Origin: Archegozetes longisetosus
Lineage: Eukaryota > Arthropoda > Arachnida > Sarcoptiformes > Trhypochthoniidae
Assembly: GCA_018873245.2 (NCBI GenBank)
Contig: JAEMBT020000009.1
Coordinates: 1,178,001 to 1,242,000 of the forward strand
DNA: 64,000 bases
Reading direction: 5' to 3'
Shown: positions 1 to 12,149 of the stretch, piece after piece
Layout: each line of letters starts with the position of its first letter
Numbering within the stretch: position 1 is the first letter of the stretch
Notes under the pieces: generated by a model
Seen by the model: only the letters and a program-made list of their open reading frames with translations
Databases searched by the model: none
Told to the model about the DNA's origin: nothing
Translations under genes and position numbers: made by a program

Positions 1-3000
1 TACGGATAAAATGTATTTCTTTTTCAGTAAAAATCTAGTTTTTGATTTGAGTAAACCATTTAACAACTGAATGGAATAAATAGAAATCTTTAATATGGGA
101 TAAGGAAAATTGAAAAGAATATTCGCATCTAAAAGTTGAAGAATTAAAGGCAATTCTCTTTACAAATGCTATAATTAAACATTGGAAAAATGTTTTTGTA
201 GATTCTTCATTGATATTATGGTTTTCTAGCTATTTAATTTCAAACCTAATCTAATAGTGAGTTTGTGAAAATTGATTTAGTGCTAAATCAAGAATGCATT
301 CATGAACGATAAATGCTTTTGATAGTGCAATCATTCTTACGTTTTTATTTATTTGTTCAATTGAGGATCGATGAAAATTACAATACCTTCACTAAAGTTT
401 TCTTTTTTCCCTTTCAATGAAATTCTTTTTAAAAAAAATCTATAGGAATGAAGCCAATAAAATATGTTCGATCAAGTACTAGAAAAAACTCAAATCTTAT
501 GAAAGCAAAAAAGTAAATATTTAACTAAATTAATATATTCGAATATTTATTTTATTGATCATACAATGAAAAATAGTTCAAAATAAACTTTATCTAAAGC
601 TCATCATTTTAGAAGATTACATGAATAAAGTTTTATATTAATACTAGGATAAACAGGAAGTAAGATAATACGCAATCAAACATGTATATATTGTTAATTT
701 ATGATTATGTGCAATTAGTTAATAATGGATGCTAAAATTTATTAATATGTATTTTTGGCTATGTATATTTGACTTTATATGAATACAAATGAAATCAATA
801 GAAGATAACGTAATCTATCTTATTAAGAGCTTACTGAAACCACAAAAACCGAAACTCTTAAGCCATAAAATCGAAATCTAAACTCAAACCTTTGCCTTTT
901 ACCCTGAACTAAATTTAAATTCTTATATGTTGGCAAAGAATAGTCTTAATAACAAAATTATACTCTTGAAAATTTTATTTTATTTTATTCAATCATATAA
1001 TAATTGAGTGTAGCAATTACCAGACTTTAACCGCGTAACAATTAGGATCAGTAGTAAAAATGAAATAGTATTTAAGATTAAAATGCTATGCAGTGGTAGT
1101 AGTTTGAATAGTGATTTCGCACATTTTCTGCTTGATGCCAGTGCAAAGCTATTCGGTACTTTATTTTTTCAGTGTCATACGATATATGTATTATTTAGTA
1201 TATTAAATCACCAGTTAATGTAAGATATCATTTTTACAATCCCTGACATGCTTTTAAGGGTTTGCTCATTCATTGAATTACTCGTGAAAAGTGTTAAAAT
1301 TAAAAATATGAATTGTTATACAGCTAAACCTCGAACATTGAGTAAAGCATTTTTTAAGGGCACGAATGAATTCATAAGGAACTAAGGCCAATTTGTCTTT
1401 TTAAAAAAGGGCTTAACTACATACTCAAGTTAGGCAGGTTTAGCTGTGTTTTAATACCCTAGCAATCACTCAAATCAATGGTTAGTTCAAAGTTAATTCA
1501 CTATATCCGAGTCAATAAACGTTTTGCTTATCATTTTTTCAATCAAGCGTTAATTTTGTTCATAAACTTTGAGCTGAGTAGTAGTTCTCTATGAAACCAT
1601 TAAATTTTTATGCCTACTCTGATTTATCATCTGAATGGTTACACTTCGAAATCTCGAAAAATAAAGTTCCGCAAACCCTATTTTGAAGCCCTAATAATAT
1701 GATAAAACTCGTTTTATTTTTATAAGAATAATGCTTTCAGATCTTTATTAAGAAACCAATGGATTAGTAATAAAAATAGTAACGTTGGTATAATTGTGTT
1801 TATTATAATAATTGGCATATTTATTATCATTTATGCTCGACCTTTCTTTACATCCTTTAGTTTTGTTCTTATAATAATCTTCATTTTGTAGGTGAAAACT
1901 TTATAAAACTTCGTATTATTGTGAGCTACAGGTATAAAACTGCAATCACTTTTAACTAAATAAACTCAAAACTTTATAATTTATTTTAGAAAACTTTGAA
2001 AAATAGAAAATCTTTTGTGGAAGAATGTCTTTTAGTGAATGAAAGACTTAGAGTTTTTATTATCTTTAAAACTCGGTCCGCTAATCTCTTAATCTGTTGG
2101 AGTTTCTCTGCAATTTGATAATAGTTAAATACAAGTATATTCCACAAATTAAGCTTATTTATTAAATTAACGTTCAATTTCATTCTATTTGATATTTGAA
2201 AATATTTCGTTTTAAAGTTTAGTTTATTTAAAGTTTAGAAAATTGGATTCCTTTTTCTGCTATGGAGTTTAGAAACTGAGTTTTCGAAACTATTTTTCGA
2301 AACTTTATATTTCGAAACTTCGAAGTGATACCATCTGAATGCACTAGGGATCAGGGCAAATGCACTTTACGATCATCCTACGGGTAAGCCGCTTGGAGTA
2401 TATAATTGAATCTATGTTTGTTTTGATAAGATTTATAATGTTTCGTAAAGATCTTTATCATACTTTCAATCTCTTATAGACTTATCCATGATTATTTCAT
2501 TTTGAGTGTTCATAACTTATTTGAGCTGCTGATTTGATATGGCCCCAACTTTTTCTAGTAAATAGAAACCAATTTAAGACTTTAAATCCTAACCGATTTG
2601 TGACTGTAGTCTCTAAGTTTAAAGTCTTTTCCTAACATTTTTCTATTTCAGCACAACTTATAGTGTGCTTTTTTTAAAAACTAAACTCATATTTTACAGT
2701 TAACACTTTATTGCTTTTGGAAATGTGAGTCAAAAGTCAAATCGCTTACTCATTGACTGAAACTTGAATGTTTTAAATTAAACCTTTAATAATGAACTAT
2801 AATCTTACAAACATATTTCAGAACTGTAATCTTGCAAAGTAGTTTAGATATGTAAAAATAAATTTGATTCATTTCTAAGAATAGTTGCATTGATCGGCCC
2901 AGTTTTACTAAATTTTTCAAAAAAATTCAGCTCTAACCTTATCACAAGATTTAGTTAATAAGTGAGTTTTCAAAATAAAAATTCTTTCTTTTATTGTGAA

Positions 3001-4748
3001 CATTATTTTATGATGAAAAGTGTTTTTAATTCAAAATCAATGACTAAGTAATCAAATTTTGTTTTATATGTTTTAAACTGACTCATTAGTAAGTTCTGAT
3101 TCATGAGTAATAATAAAGAAAAATTGTTATAAGAATTTGGGTTTATTTTTTTAAAAATGGACAGTACGACTTTCACTGTCAAAATGCACAGCAAATTGGT
3201 AGCTCTATTGATAAGACATGTTTCAAAATGAAAGGGGTCAATATTCTATTAATAAAATAAACGAAATCAATATATTAATAATTACCTCAATTAATATTAA
3301 GCTATTTATTATATTAGCGATCAGTTTATTAGCCTAGTAGTCATTGAAGTTATTATTAAATCATCTATTTCATTTATTTTGATAAAATGGTGGCATGCTT
3401 TCGCTTTGAAATATATCTTTTTACGCTTTATAATTTTACACCAACTAATGAATAATTGGTCAACAAGTGATTTAAACTTTTGTAAAACAAATTCGAAACA
3501 TTACGAGTCATATCAAATAATAAGTTCAACATAACACTCGAAATGATCTATTTGTACTCTGCAATAAATTCTTGATTATTTACCATAAAATATCCTGATA
3601 CTTAATATTTACATTTGTTGTGCAACATCTCATTGGCTATTATTTTTGGATATATTGGATTGTTTTATTGCATCTGAATAAGAAATGAGGTTATTTTCAT
3701 CACATTTTCAGATTCATACGTTATTTAAAAACAAACGTCATTCAGTATTGCAATACTGACATTTTTCTATAACATTTTAACTGCTGAGGGATAGATGTTA
3801 TAATTAAACTTATCTGAGCCCCAGTTATAAAATAATAAACTAGACTAACAATATTTATATTCATTATTTCTATGAAAATAACGGAGAAACCTCTTCGCTT
3901 ATTTTGCACTATATTTCTTTACTAGACATCTTAAAAGATTTTAAAACTTTTCTCATATGCAGCAGGTCTGAAAGACTGTCACAAATATTAAAAGCTTTTT
4001 GTACAGTTAAGCTATGTTTATGTTGGTTACCAAAAAGGATTGAGTTAAATCACTCAAAGTCAGGCCCTAATGGAATATATAGACTTTTTATTTCAATTAC
4101 TAGAAGCTTGATAGGAATCTTCAAACCCAAATCGAGAAAAATATGTGCGTCAGCATAAATAGCGAGTTGAATCTGATCTTAATGAGTGCGCTCTTATTGA
4201 CTTCTCTGAGGGATTATGATTTACTGAAGCAGTGTCTGACGCTCACTATTTTTTATGTAGTTGATTAAGTGAATCGTCGATCAAAATCTGCCTGTACTTT
4301 TCACTGACATGTGAATCTGATTAAGCTATGTTGACTTCAGTTCATTAATGAAATTGGTGTGTCATTGAATAATTCAGATGGCTTATTATCGACAATTTAC
4401 TAAAGCAACTAAATTAAAATAATGAAGAATTAATTTCATTTCATTAGAGAGGATCCGACAGATTGATTTATCTAATGGAGTTCATCAACGACATTGAAGG
4501 TTGAAAGATTGTCTCAATTGTTGATTTAGACATGAATTTCATTAATAAACAAATATGAGAATAGCTTAAGAGCTACTAGAATGTTGGCTGAATAGGCTTT
4601 AAGGTCTGATTGAATTTACATCTATTAATATTTATCATTTTCAAAAATATCATTCAATTTTTACTATTTTTAAATGGGTGTTAAAACTCTATTCAATATT
4701 ATATTGAAGTGAATATTTAATACTATTGCATTACTAAATTTGATGCTG
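1..4748. other. gene-free AT-rich stretch
   Basis: No open frame here has a recognisable domain, a plausible splice context or a codon pattern unlike the background. The longest plus-strand frame (3904-4158) has no family signature. I see nothing else in it. Confidence 0.6.
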
Positions 4749-4750
4749 TA

Positions 4751-4904
4751 CTGTGACTTGTAATAAATACTGGAGTAGTAAAAGTGTTGGCTTTACTGCA
4801 AACACCAAAACTTAGAAATTTCAAGGAAATTGGATTAATGCTTAATTTGGTATTTGCAGTAAAGCCAACACTTTTACTACTCCAGTTTTTATTACAAGTC
4901 ACAG
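4751..4904. mobile_element. short foldback MITE with TA target duplication
   Basis: The two ends are inverted copies of about 55 bases, beginning CTGTGACTTGTAATAAA and ending with its complement, around a loop of about 45 bases. A TA dinucleotide sits directly outside each end (4749-4750 and 4905-4906), the signature of a Tc1/mariner-type non-autonomous element. No coding capacity. Confidence 0.75.
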
Positions 4905-4906
4905 TA

Positions 4907-7109
4907 CTCTTTTAAAAATGAATTCTTTCAAACTTAACATTGAGATGTTCGCATAATATAATACATCGACCAATTAGTTGTAAAAATTATTATGCTTATT
5001 ATTTGGGAAATATTTGTACTAGGAAATAATTGTGACAATTGTCTGACGATCACTGCTCTTAAATCTCTCATATTTCAAGTGATGGTCAATCGAATGACAA
5101 GTTGATTATATATTATCGTAATTATAGATTAACTTCGAGTTACGTCAAGTCATTTTCTAGTGTTACTATTATACTATAGAGGATAGAATAGCATCTCAGA
5201 CATGAAACCATAAAATCATTTCAAAGATTTGTTGTCTTAGAAAAGCATGAAAAAAGAAACAAAATACTAGAGTCTAATCAAGAACTACCAATGGTTTTAT
5301 ATAAATCTTTAGTAGTATTTGACTCAAATTGATTAAAAGATTGTTTGAACTGAATGCCAAAGTTCGTGGTAAGCTTAGAGTTTTGTGTATAGTACTTATC
5401 CCACATAGTTTGTTATTCTTAAATCTTTAGTTATTTTATGGAACTGAAGGACTGAATTTGAGAATTAATATGTCGTAATCAGAATTAGACTTTTTGGTTG
5501 TTACCGTTTTCTCAACGAGTATAAACACATAAATTCTGACCAATAAACGTTAAATAATTTGTGTTTAGAAAAAAACATTTGTTAGAACTCTGAAGTTATG
5601 GTAGTACTTTACCAAAGAGTTTTAAATTTATTTTAAGGAAGTCAGTTCTTCTAATTCTATTAAATAGCTAATCATTATTTTCAAATAACTATATAAAAGA
5701 ATTTATTTTAAGATTTTTCACCCAATTCTAGTATTATAAGCACTAATTTTAGGCATTGGTAAGCACTGACGGTTTTGTCAATTTTTATCCCTGAAGTCTT
5801 GTCTCTTGTTATAACTCAAACGCATTCCATTAGATAATAAGCAAAAATAAGAAAGTAAAGAGGGCGTAAAGGATTGAGTTTAAGTAAAGCGCCTTAAAAT
5901 ACTTTCATCAAATCTTTTATAAGTGTTCGCATGAGCATCACTTCAAATCTAAAACAAGTTTGATGCCTACTGGAGTGAAGACTGAGCATTGATGTTTGTA
6001 TTCAATAATAAAGTCTTTAATGTTTATAATGAATAGCAAACAAAATTGAATGTAGACTGAAAAATAATCCATTTTTATACATATCTGAGTTTCATTAAGA
6101 GAGTTCAATATTTCGAAAAGATTTAAAATCATTCCATTAGTAATCTAACTTAGATTTTAATCCTATACATTTACCATTAAAATAAAACTCTTACAATGAT
6201 ATTCTGTGGGAATTAATTAAGATTGTCTTCAAAATTTTTACAAGTGAATAAGTACTTTTCGTGACGCTTTCATTCAGAATATATTAATCATTTGGCAATT
6301 GAGTCATGCGTATAATTTAAGCTTAATTAAAAAAGAAAATTATTTCAAATTACTTATTGCACTTTACCCACAGATTCTCGAGTTATTCATCACTTTTCAG
6401 AAAATTTTTGATTATGTATAAGCTTTAAGATTATGTACTTTTTCTTGAGTTTTATTGTTTTTATCGATAAGTACATTGATCACCGTTTTCTTGGATTTTA
6501 GTATTACCTAAAAAATTACTGAGAAATTCATTCTCTTTCTATTTGATTATATCTTTCAAAAAAATCAGAAAAACTTCAGTTCTATATCTTGAATTTGTGA
6601 TAAGAATAGTCGAATTTTGATGGAATTGTATCTGTCACGATTGTGCGAATATCTCGTTATAGCCTCTTCAGTAGTCATTATAAGAGAAGAGGCTTTTGAG
6701 TCTCAATCGAGTGCACTTCAGACTACGAAGATACAAATTTTGACTTAAAACTGTTACAAAATATAGAATTCAATAAAAATTGTCAAAATTCATGTTCAGC
6801 TTTCATACTGATCAGTGTAGGAAACTAATAAAAATTGCTGCACAGTATACTAAGAATAGAAATTTTTCTCTTTTTTCTTTTTTTTTGTTGTCTCTTTAAG
6901 GGAAATTTAGTTTTAAAATATATTTTTTGTTTACTTTTGACTTAAATGTTGGAAAATATTGAGATAATAAAGTACAGTGCAATTAATATGTCTAATTTCA
7001 AGAGATATAATGGCAAGATTTGGTTTGAATATGCGTCATTTATTGACAAATAAACTTTAATCATTAAAGCTCACATACATTGTTTAGAGTATTAAAAAAC
7101 TAATCAAAC
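4907..7109. other. gene-free stretch
   Basis: AT-rich sequence with only short open frames lacking domains or splice context. I see no repeat or RNA gene in it. Confidence 0.55.
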
Positions 7110-7274
7110 ATGTCGTTAACCATAAAACAGCAAATATTTTATCCGTTGCCACCACAGCAACCTGATTTGACCAGTCTCGACTTTTTTACGGAGGAATTTG
7201 GAAAATGTTATTTATTTAGTCCGAAAAATATTAATGAATTAAAATTAAGCATTGCGAATGAAATTAAAGAGTAA
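7110..7274 (+). pseudogene. mariner-superfamily transposase C-terminal remnant
   Basis: A short 54-codon frame encodes a Pro-rich stretch reading PPQQPDLTSLDFF, followed by PKNINELKLSIANEI. This matches the tail of DDE transposases of the Tc1/mariner/IS630 superfamily, where the 'PxSPDLxPLDFFLW' block is followed by a helix around an 'ELKxxI' motif. In the family the aspartate-containing block is part of the catalytic core, and the earlier DDE residues are absent here. The composition is richer in G+C than its surroundings. It is either a fossil fragment or a captured short frame; I see no promoter or introns. The family assignment rests on motif memory alone. Confidence 0.5.
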
Positions 7275-7369
7275 AGATAAATTCTTTTTAAAAAATATAA
7301 ATTAAATTATTCGTTATAAACTTTCACTAATTTTTAAACTTAATACAGTTATAAAACAACTTCAAAAGT

Positions 7370-7396
7370 TTATTATTATTATTATTATTATTATTA
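7370..7396. repeat. (ATT)n microsatellite
   Basis: Roughly nine perfect trinucleotide units in a row, just downstream of the transposase remnant. Confidence 0.9.
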
Positions 7397-7464
7397 CATT
7401 CGTTACGAATTACAAACGCAATAATTGTTTCTCAGGGACTCGTATGATAAAGATTCAAATTAAT

Positions 7465-7785
7465 TTACAAATGTTCATGAATCAAAGATAAGAATTTCTT
7501 TGATTCAATGGAACTTCGTATAAACATTGGCAAAGAGTTAAAAGGTAATGACGATTTATAAAATACATGGTTATTACTATGATAGAGCTGAGTAAACGGA
7601 ACGTCAATTTTAATGCCATTTCGTATATTTCTAAATGTAAATTCATTAAACCAATTACTTGGTACTAAATCGGAAGAATTTTTAAATTTATATAACAAAG
7701 TTAATGATTTAATTATGATATCTATGATAATATGGTGCGTCGTGTTTAGCTGTACCGTGCCACGAATGATGGATACTTTAAGCAT
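7465..7785 (-). pseudogene. possible non-LTR retrotransposon C-terminal remnant
   Basis: A 106-codon open frame ends with a stretch of the form 'WN-LP..IR.S....FKxLhxHL' (here PFNSLPMFIRSSIESKKFL near the C-terminus). The tail of many LINE reverse transcriptases has this pattern, preceded by basic and aromatic residues in the right order. No catalytic reverse transcriptase motif is present in the window, so at best this is a 3' fragment. A second weak minus-strand frame (7963-8205) just upstream could belong to the same relic. It could also be a chance open frame; confidence is low. Confidence 0.3.
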
Positions 7786-8413
7786 TTGCTATGATTAAAT
7801 ATAATTTATCAATAAATAAGGTATACCGATGTAAATTTTATCATTATGTCTTTTGAAATTAAAAATTTTTGGGCGGAAACGATAAATTGATTGCTATGTA
7901 TTATAAGTATTTATGTAGTAATGCGTTATTTTATGTGCAATACTTAATGAAAACCCCTTCAATTATTGTATTCTTAGTATTAACTCATTCAAATTTCCAA
8001 AGTCGAGACACGCATTGAGATTTGATAGTTGCAACTCTGGGATATAACGACCATTACTTTTCAGAGAAAGTAAAGTCTCTGAATTTTTCTTAAACATTAT
8101 TTCTGCATGTTTATAATGAACTTTACCTAAGATATTTGCAATGTTCGTTTTATTCGAAGAATCTTTAAGCATATTGAAAATAGTACTGTTTAGCAAAGTG
8201 AACATTTTTTACTAGGATCTCAAGCATATTGCGAAATAAAATTTAGACTTCTCATTTAAGTGCATTTTCCGAATTATTATATTTATAGCATTTAGCTATC
8301 AGCTGCCCTTTGATCTCACAGATAAAAACACGAATTATTACTTTTTGAGCGAATTTATGCTAAACAGAGCTGTATTAATAAATGAATTAGTTAGGTATGA
8401 ATATGAAATCAGG

Positions 8414-8415
<2 letters not shown>

Positions 8416-8473
<58 letters not shown>
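8416..8473. repeat. (CT)n microsatellite
   Basis: About 29 uninterrupted CT units, one of two CT-rich tracts in the window. Confidence 0.95.
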
Positions 8474-8474
<1 letters not shown>

Positions 8475-11297
8475 TAACTTAATTAATGAAATCAGAGAAA
8501 TAAGTGTTGAAACTTGGCATGAAGTTTCTGATAATATAGTAAACCGCGTTCGAAAGTGTCTGACCATGAATGATGGACACTTTCAGCAATTGTTATAAAC
8601 TGGGTTTAATTGTCATAAAATGAAGAAGAATTGAGCAAATTTTAATTTCTCTATTCATTATAATTAGAAAGTTATTAAACTTTTTCAATGGCTAACACGA
8701 AAAAAGACCCTGTATAATGTGTTTTAGCTTAATTTTTATCAAGACTAAACACATATTACTTAAGTAGAGAACATGAATTAGAGATTATAATTTATAAGTA
8801 TACAAATTACCATATTTGGCATTAGAATATTTTTATTATTTTTGTTGCAGAACTTATTTTATTAATAAATATTCGATTTTAACGAGTATTACTTATTTTA
8901 TATTTTACTTGGAATGTGTTCACTAATAAAGGCAATCAAAAGTTGCTATAACAGGAATCCCATAGAGAAACTTAAACATTAAATTTTGTACTGCAATAAC
9001 TCAGGAAATATTTGAGATAAATTGATGAAAAATTAAGGCAAATAACTTCGAATGTTTATTTTTAAAATGAGACACTTTTCATCGAATTATGTAACCTAGT
9101 TCTAGAGATATGAAATCCTAAATCTGCATCAAAATTTATGAAACATACTGTATAAACACTGCAAATGTTCTAATAATCCGTACAATATATATTTTGTCAA
9201 TTGGTAAGACAAGTCAATTAGTTTGCACGATTTAGGCACATTCAAGTTTCATATATTATCTATCGAATTGAATCAGACTCTCAGATAAATATGTAAAATA
9301 AATTGGAATCTTGCATTGGGGATCCTGATTAATTCAACTCGAAAAATCAACGTTATATAAAATCGTTTACTCAAATTTTCCATGTTTAGTACAATGAAAG
9401 TTTGATGTGAAGATATGTTGAACTGATAAGTGTAAAGTATTAAGGTGATCGGATGAAATTTTGATAAGTAAACAAATAAACGTTAAGATACGAAACATCA
9501 CTTCGAATGGATTCAGATTTCAATTTTTCAGTTTAAAACATCATTAAGTCTTGGTTTGGAACTGGAATTCAACTTTTTTTTTTTAGAAAGTTACCTCTTA
9601 GAAGAATATTTAGAACTGTAGTCTTGAATATGATCAAGATATGATCAATGAGTATGATGCAAGAAAATAAACTTAAATGATAAAGCTAATAATCGAGCTC
9701 CTGCGGTGTTACCTGTATATCTTTTTGAAGGTATACATTTTCGAAAAGTACTTACCCTGAGAATCATGATAGTGTTTCATTAGCTTCAAAATTCCTATAG
9801 AACTCTATCTGATGACACCTGAAAGTCATAGGTATCAATTAACAGATCTCATTAGGCTTAACAAAAGTCACAACGACAACTTCTCAGTCAGAGTCTCATC
9901 TAAGAAGTTATAGCCAAAAACCATAATAATTATAGTCCGAGCTTAGTGAAGTATGGCCATTTTCGGTTTATAGCTTCTGACCTCGCGCTCGGATTAGGTA
10001 GAACCAAGGAAAATTCTTATTCAACTCATCGAAACTTAACTAAAGAAATCTTTGACATCAGTCGATGCAAGAGATATCGCCATAATTTTACCTATGCTCA
10101 TTTGAACGCTGATTCCTGGCCCGAAGTCATATTTTGGAAGTGAAATACGTAGCTTTATAATCTTTGTGGTAAATACTTTTCAAAAATGTATAAACTTCTC
10201 AGTTATACAGCTGACACCGCGGAAGTTCCTTGTAAGGTATAACGAATAACTAGCTACTTAAGTTTAGTGTTAGCATTTTAATAATAATTATTGGATCTTT
10301 TCCAATGTTCTGACTAAACTTCAAAATAGATTTTTTAAAATTAAATTTTCATTTACTGGGAGAAAAGTCTTTCCCGAGTGTATAAAAGTTAGGTTAGGAA
10401 ATTTTAATCAACAAATTCCGATTGAGACGAGCTAAAATTGATACAAGATTAGTGTCTAGTGAAGAATCACATGGCATCTGAACTCGATAGAGTTTAAATT
10501 CGCGTGTTATTTAATTTAAAAGTTATTCGTAAAAACATAATTTAACTGGAAGCCAAAAGTGGTTTAGATTCTGAGCATGAAATTTCTACAATTTACTACA
10601 ACCGATGCAACTACAGAACTTTTTCAATAATTTTTCCTTAAAAAATAATTTTTGCTTAGCTTCATGTAAGAAAATTTCAAAGCTGATTGTAATAAATGTT
10701 TTAAAAACTATTAAGTTAGCGCTATTTAAATAGGTATTTTCAAAATTTCTTGTAATTCAAAACAGTAGAAAAGAATTTAGCTTTCTTCGGGTAATATTGA
10801 AACGTTTTTGAATAAAACTAATATGAAAACCGAATATATGGAAAAATTGTCGTTGATTTTCAGGCCATGTTAAATTTTTCATCCTTCAAACTTATTGCAT
10901 GTCTGTGGTAATATTCTACTCATAGCCTAGGCACCAGTGAAATCTCAAGAGTTTCAATATCTTATCGATTGGTGAGTGATAAGTTTCAACTAGAATGAAA
11001 TTTTCATTCAGCTTTTTTCATAACTTCGTCTAGTATTATGATTAATATATTGAGTGGATAGAATGTAGGAACAATACTATTAAAGGAAAGAATATTCTCT
11101 CATCATATACATTATCTTTTTCTATATAAATTAGGTTTTCAAAAGTAGTTTATATAAAATTCATATGAGATTCAAATGAAATAAAACATTTCCACATATC
11201 AACTTATATGCTATTCAACTATATTTGATCACCTTTTATCTGTATCTTTAATAAAAATTTCATGTTCTACTAGAACAATGAATAAAGTATGCGTTAC
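8474..11297. other. no gene recognised; expected site of missing GPCR exons
   Basis: I looked on the minus strand for transmembrane segments 4-7 of the receptor that starts at 12149 and found no exon with the expected Trp/Pro landmarks. The plus-strand frame at 9946-10143 has no recognisable domain. Confidence 0.45.
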
Positions 11298-12149
11298 CTG
11301 TCGATTCCGATGATAATAAGCGTATAAACAGAAACACATAATGCCATAATTGTTGCGAATGAAACCAATGGACAAAGAAATGGATGAAAAACCCAATGAC
11401 CTGACGAAGAGTTGGAAAAAATTTCAAATTTTAAAAAGCCATATAAATTTATTTGTAAATTTCGCATTAATATTCAAAATTGATCCAAGCTATAATTAGA
11501 AGTTACAATTGATTATGTCTACTGAATAGATAAGGCTCTCCTCAACTTAGGAGGCTATTATATAATTGCTCCTATTGAACTCTTAGATAATGAAACTTTC
11601 GAATTCTTATTCAATAATCTATAATGACGTCAAATCGATAGAGTTTCTCTAATGGGCAAACGGGAAGCAAAGTTGAAAATACGTACTGGATATTCATCAC
11701 TGGATCAATTAGCTTAAGATAATAAAATTTTGGTGATTTCTTTCGAAATTTATGAAAAAAGTCGAAGAATCCTATCATTTCCACTATTTTTTGTTGAAAA
11801 ATGAGATAAATTTTCGAAGTGATTCTTTGCTTACATTACCTAACATGAAGTCCATGTACGTGAACGGTATTGAACATGAAGACATGAGGACATCAGAAAG
11901 CGATAAATTGATCAAAAATTTTTTCAGTTCTCGTGATGATTTTTTCCCAAAATATAAGACCAGTATAACAGTTACATGACTGCAGAATGAGATGATAGCT
12001 GTGGTCGTATATAGACAGATCAAACCCCATTGGAACGTCGGTCGAAGTGCTTCCAGAGATGGTAGAGTTCGAGTCGAATTTTTGGTTATATTGTTGAATG
12101 TGGTGTTAAGAGTGAGTTCTACTTTGTTAGCATACCAAACACTATCCAT
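11298..12149 (-). CDS. rhodopsin-family (class A) peptide-type GPCR, 5' two exons only
   Basis: Exon 1 is 12149-11840 and exon 2 is 11400-11298, joined in phase 1 with GT-AG ends. The N-terminus has three N-glycosylation sequons (NTT, NIT, NST), as expected of an extracellular receptor tail. TM1 follows (CSHVTVILVLYFG), then a basic loop and TM2 with the class A signature NLSLSDVL, where the Asp is the conserved sodium-site residue. Exon 2 gives HWVFHPFLCPLV, whose Cys would pair with extracellular loop 2, and then TM3 ending in IGIDR, the start of the DRY motif. The pattern resembles neuropeptide receptors; I cannot name the ligand. TM4-7 are not found in the 11 kb downstream, so the gene is truncated or has a long intron running past the window edge. 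The start was chosen as the first in-frame ATG before the sequons. Confidence 0.8.

Noticed and set aside
3904..4158. 84-codon plus-strand open frame
   Set aside because: No recognisable domain, signal peptide or flanking splice sites; its length is expected by chance in this much sequence.
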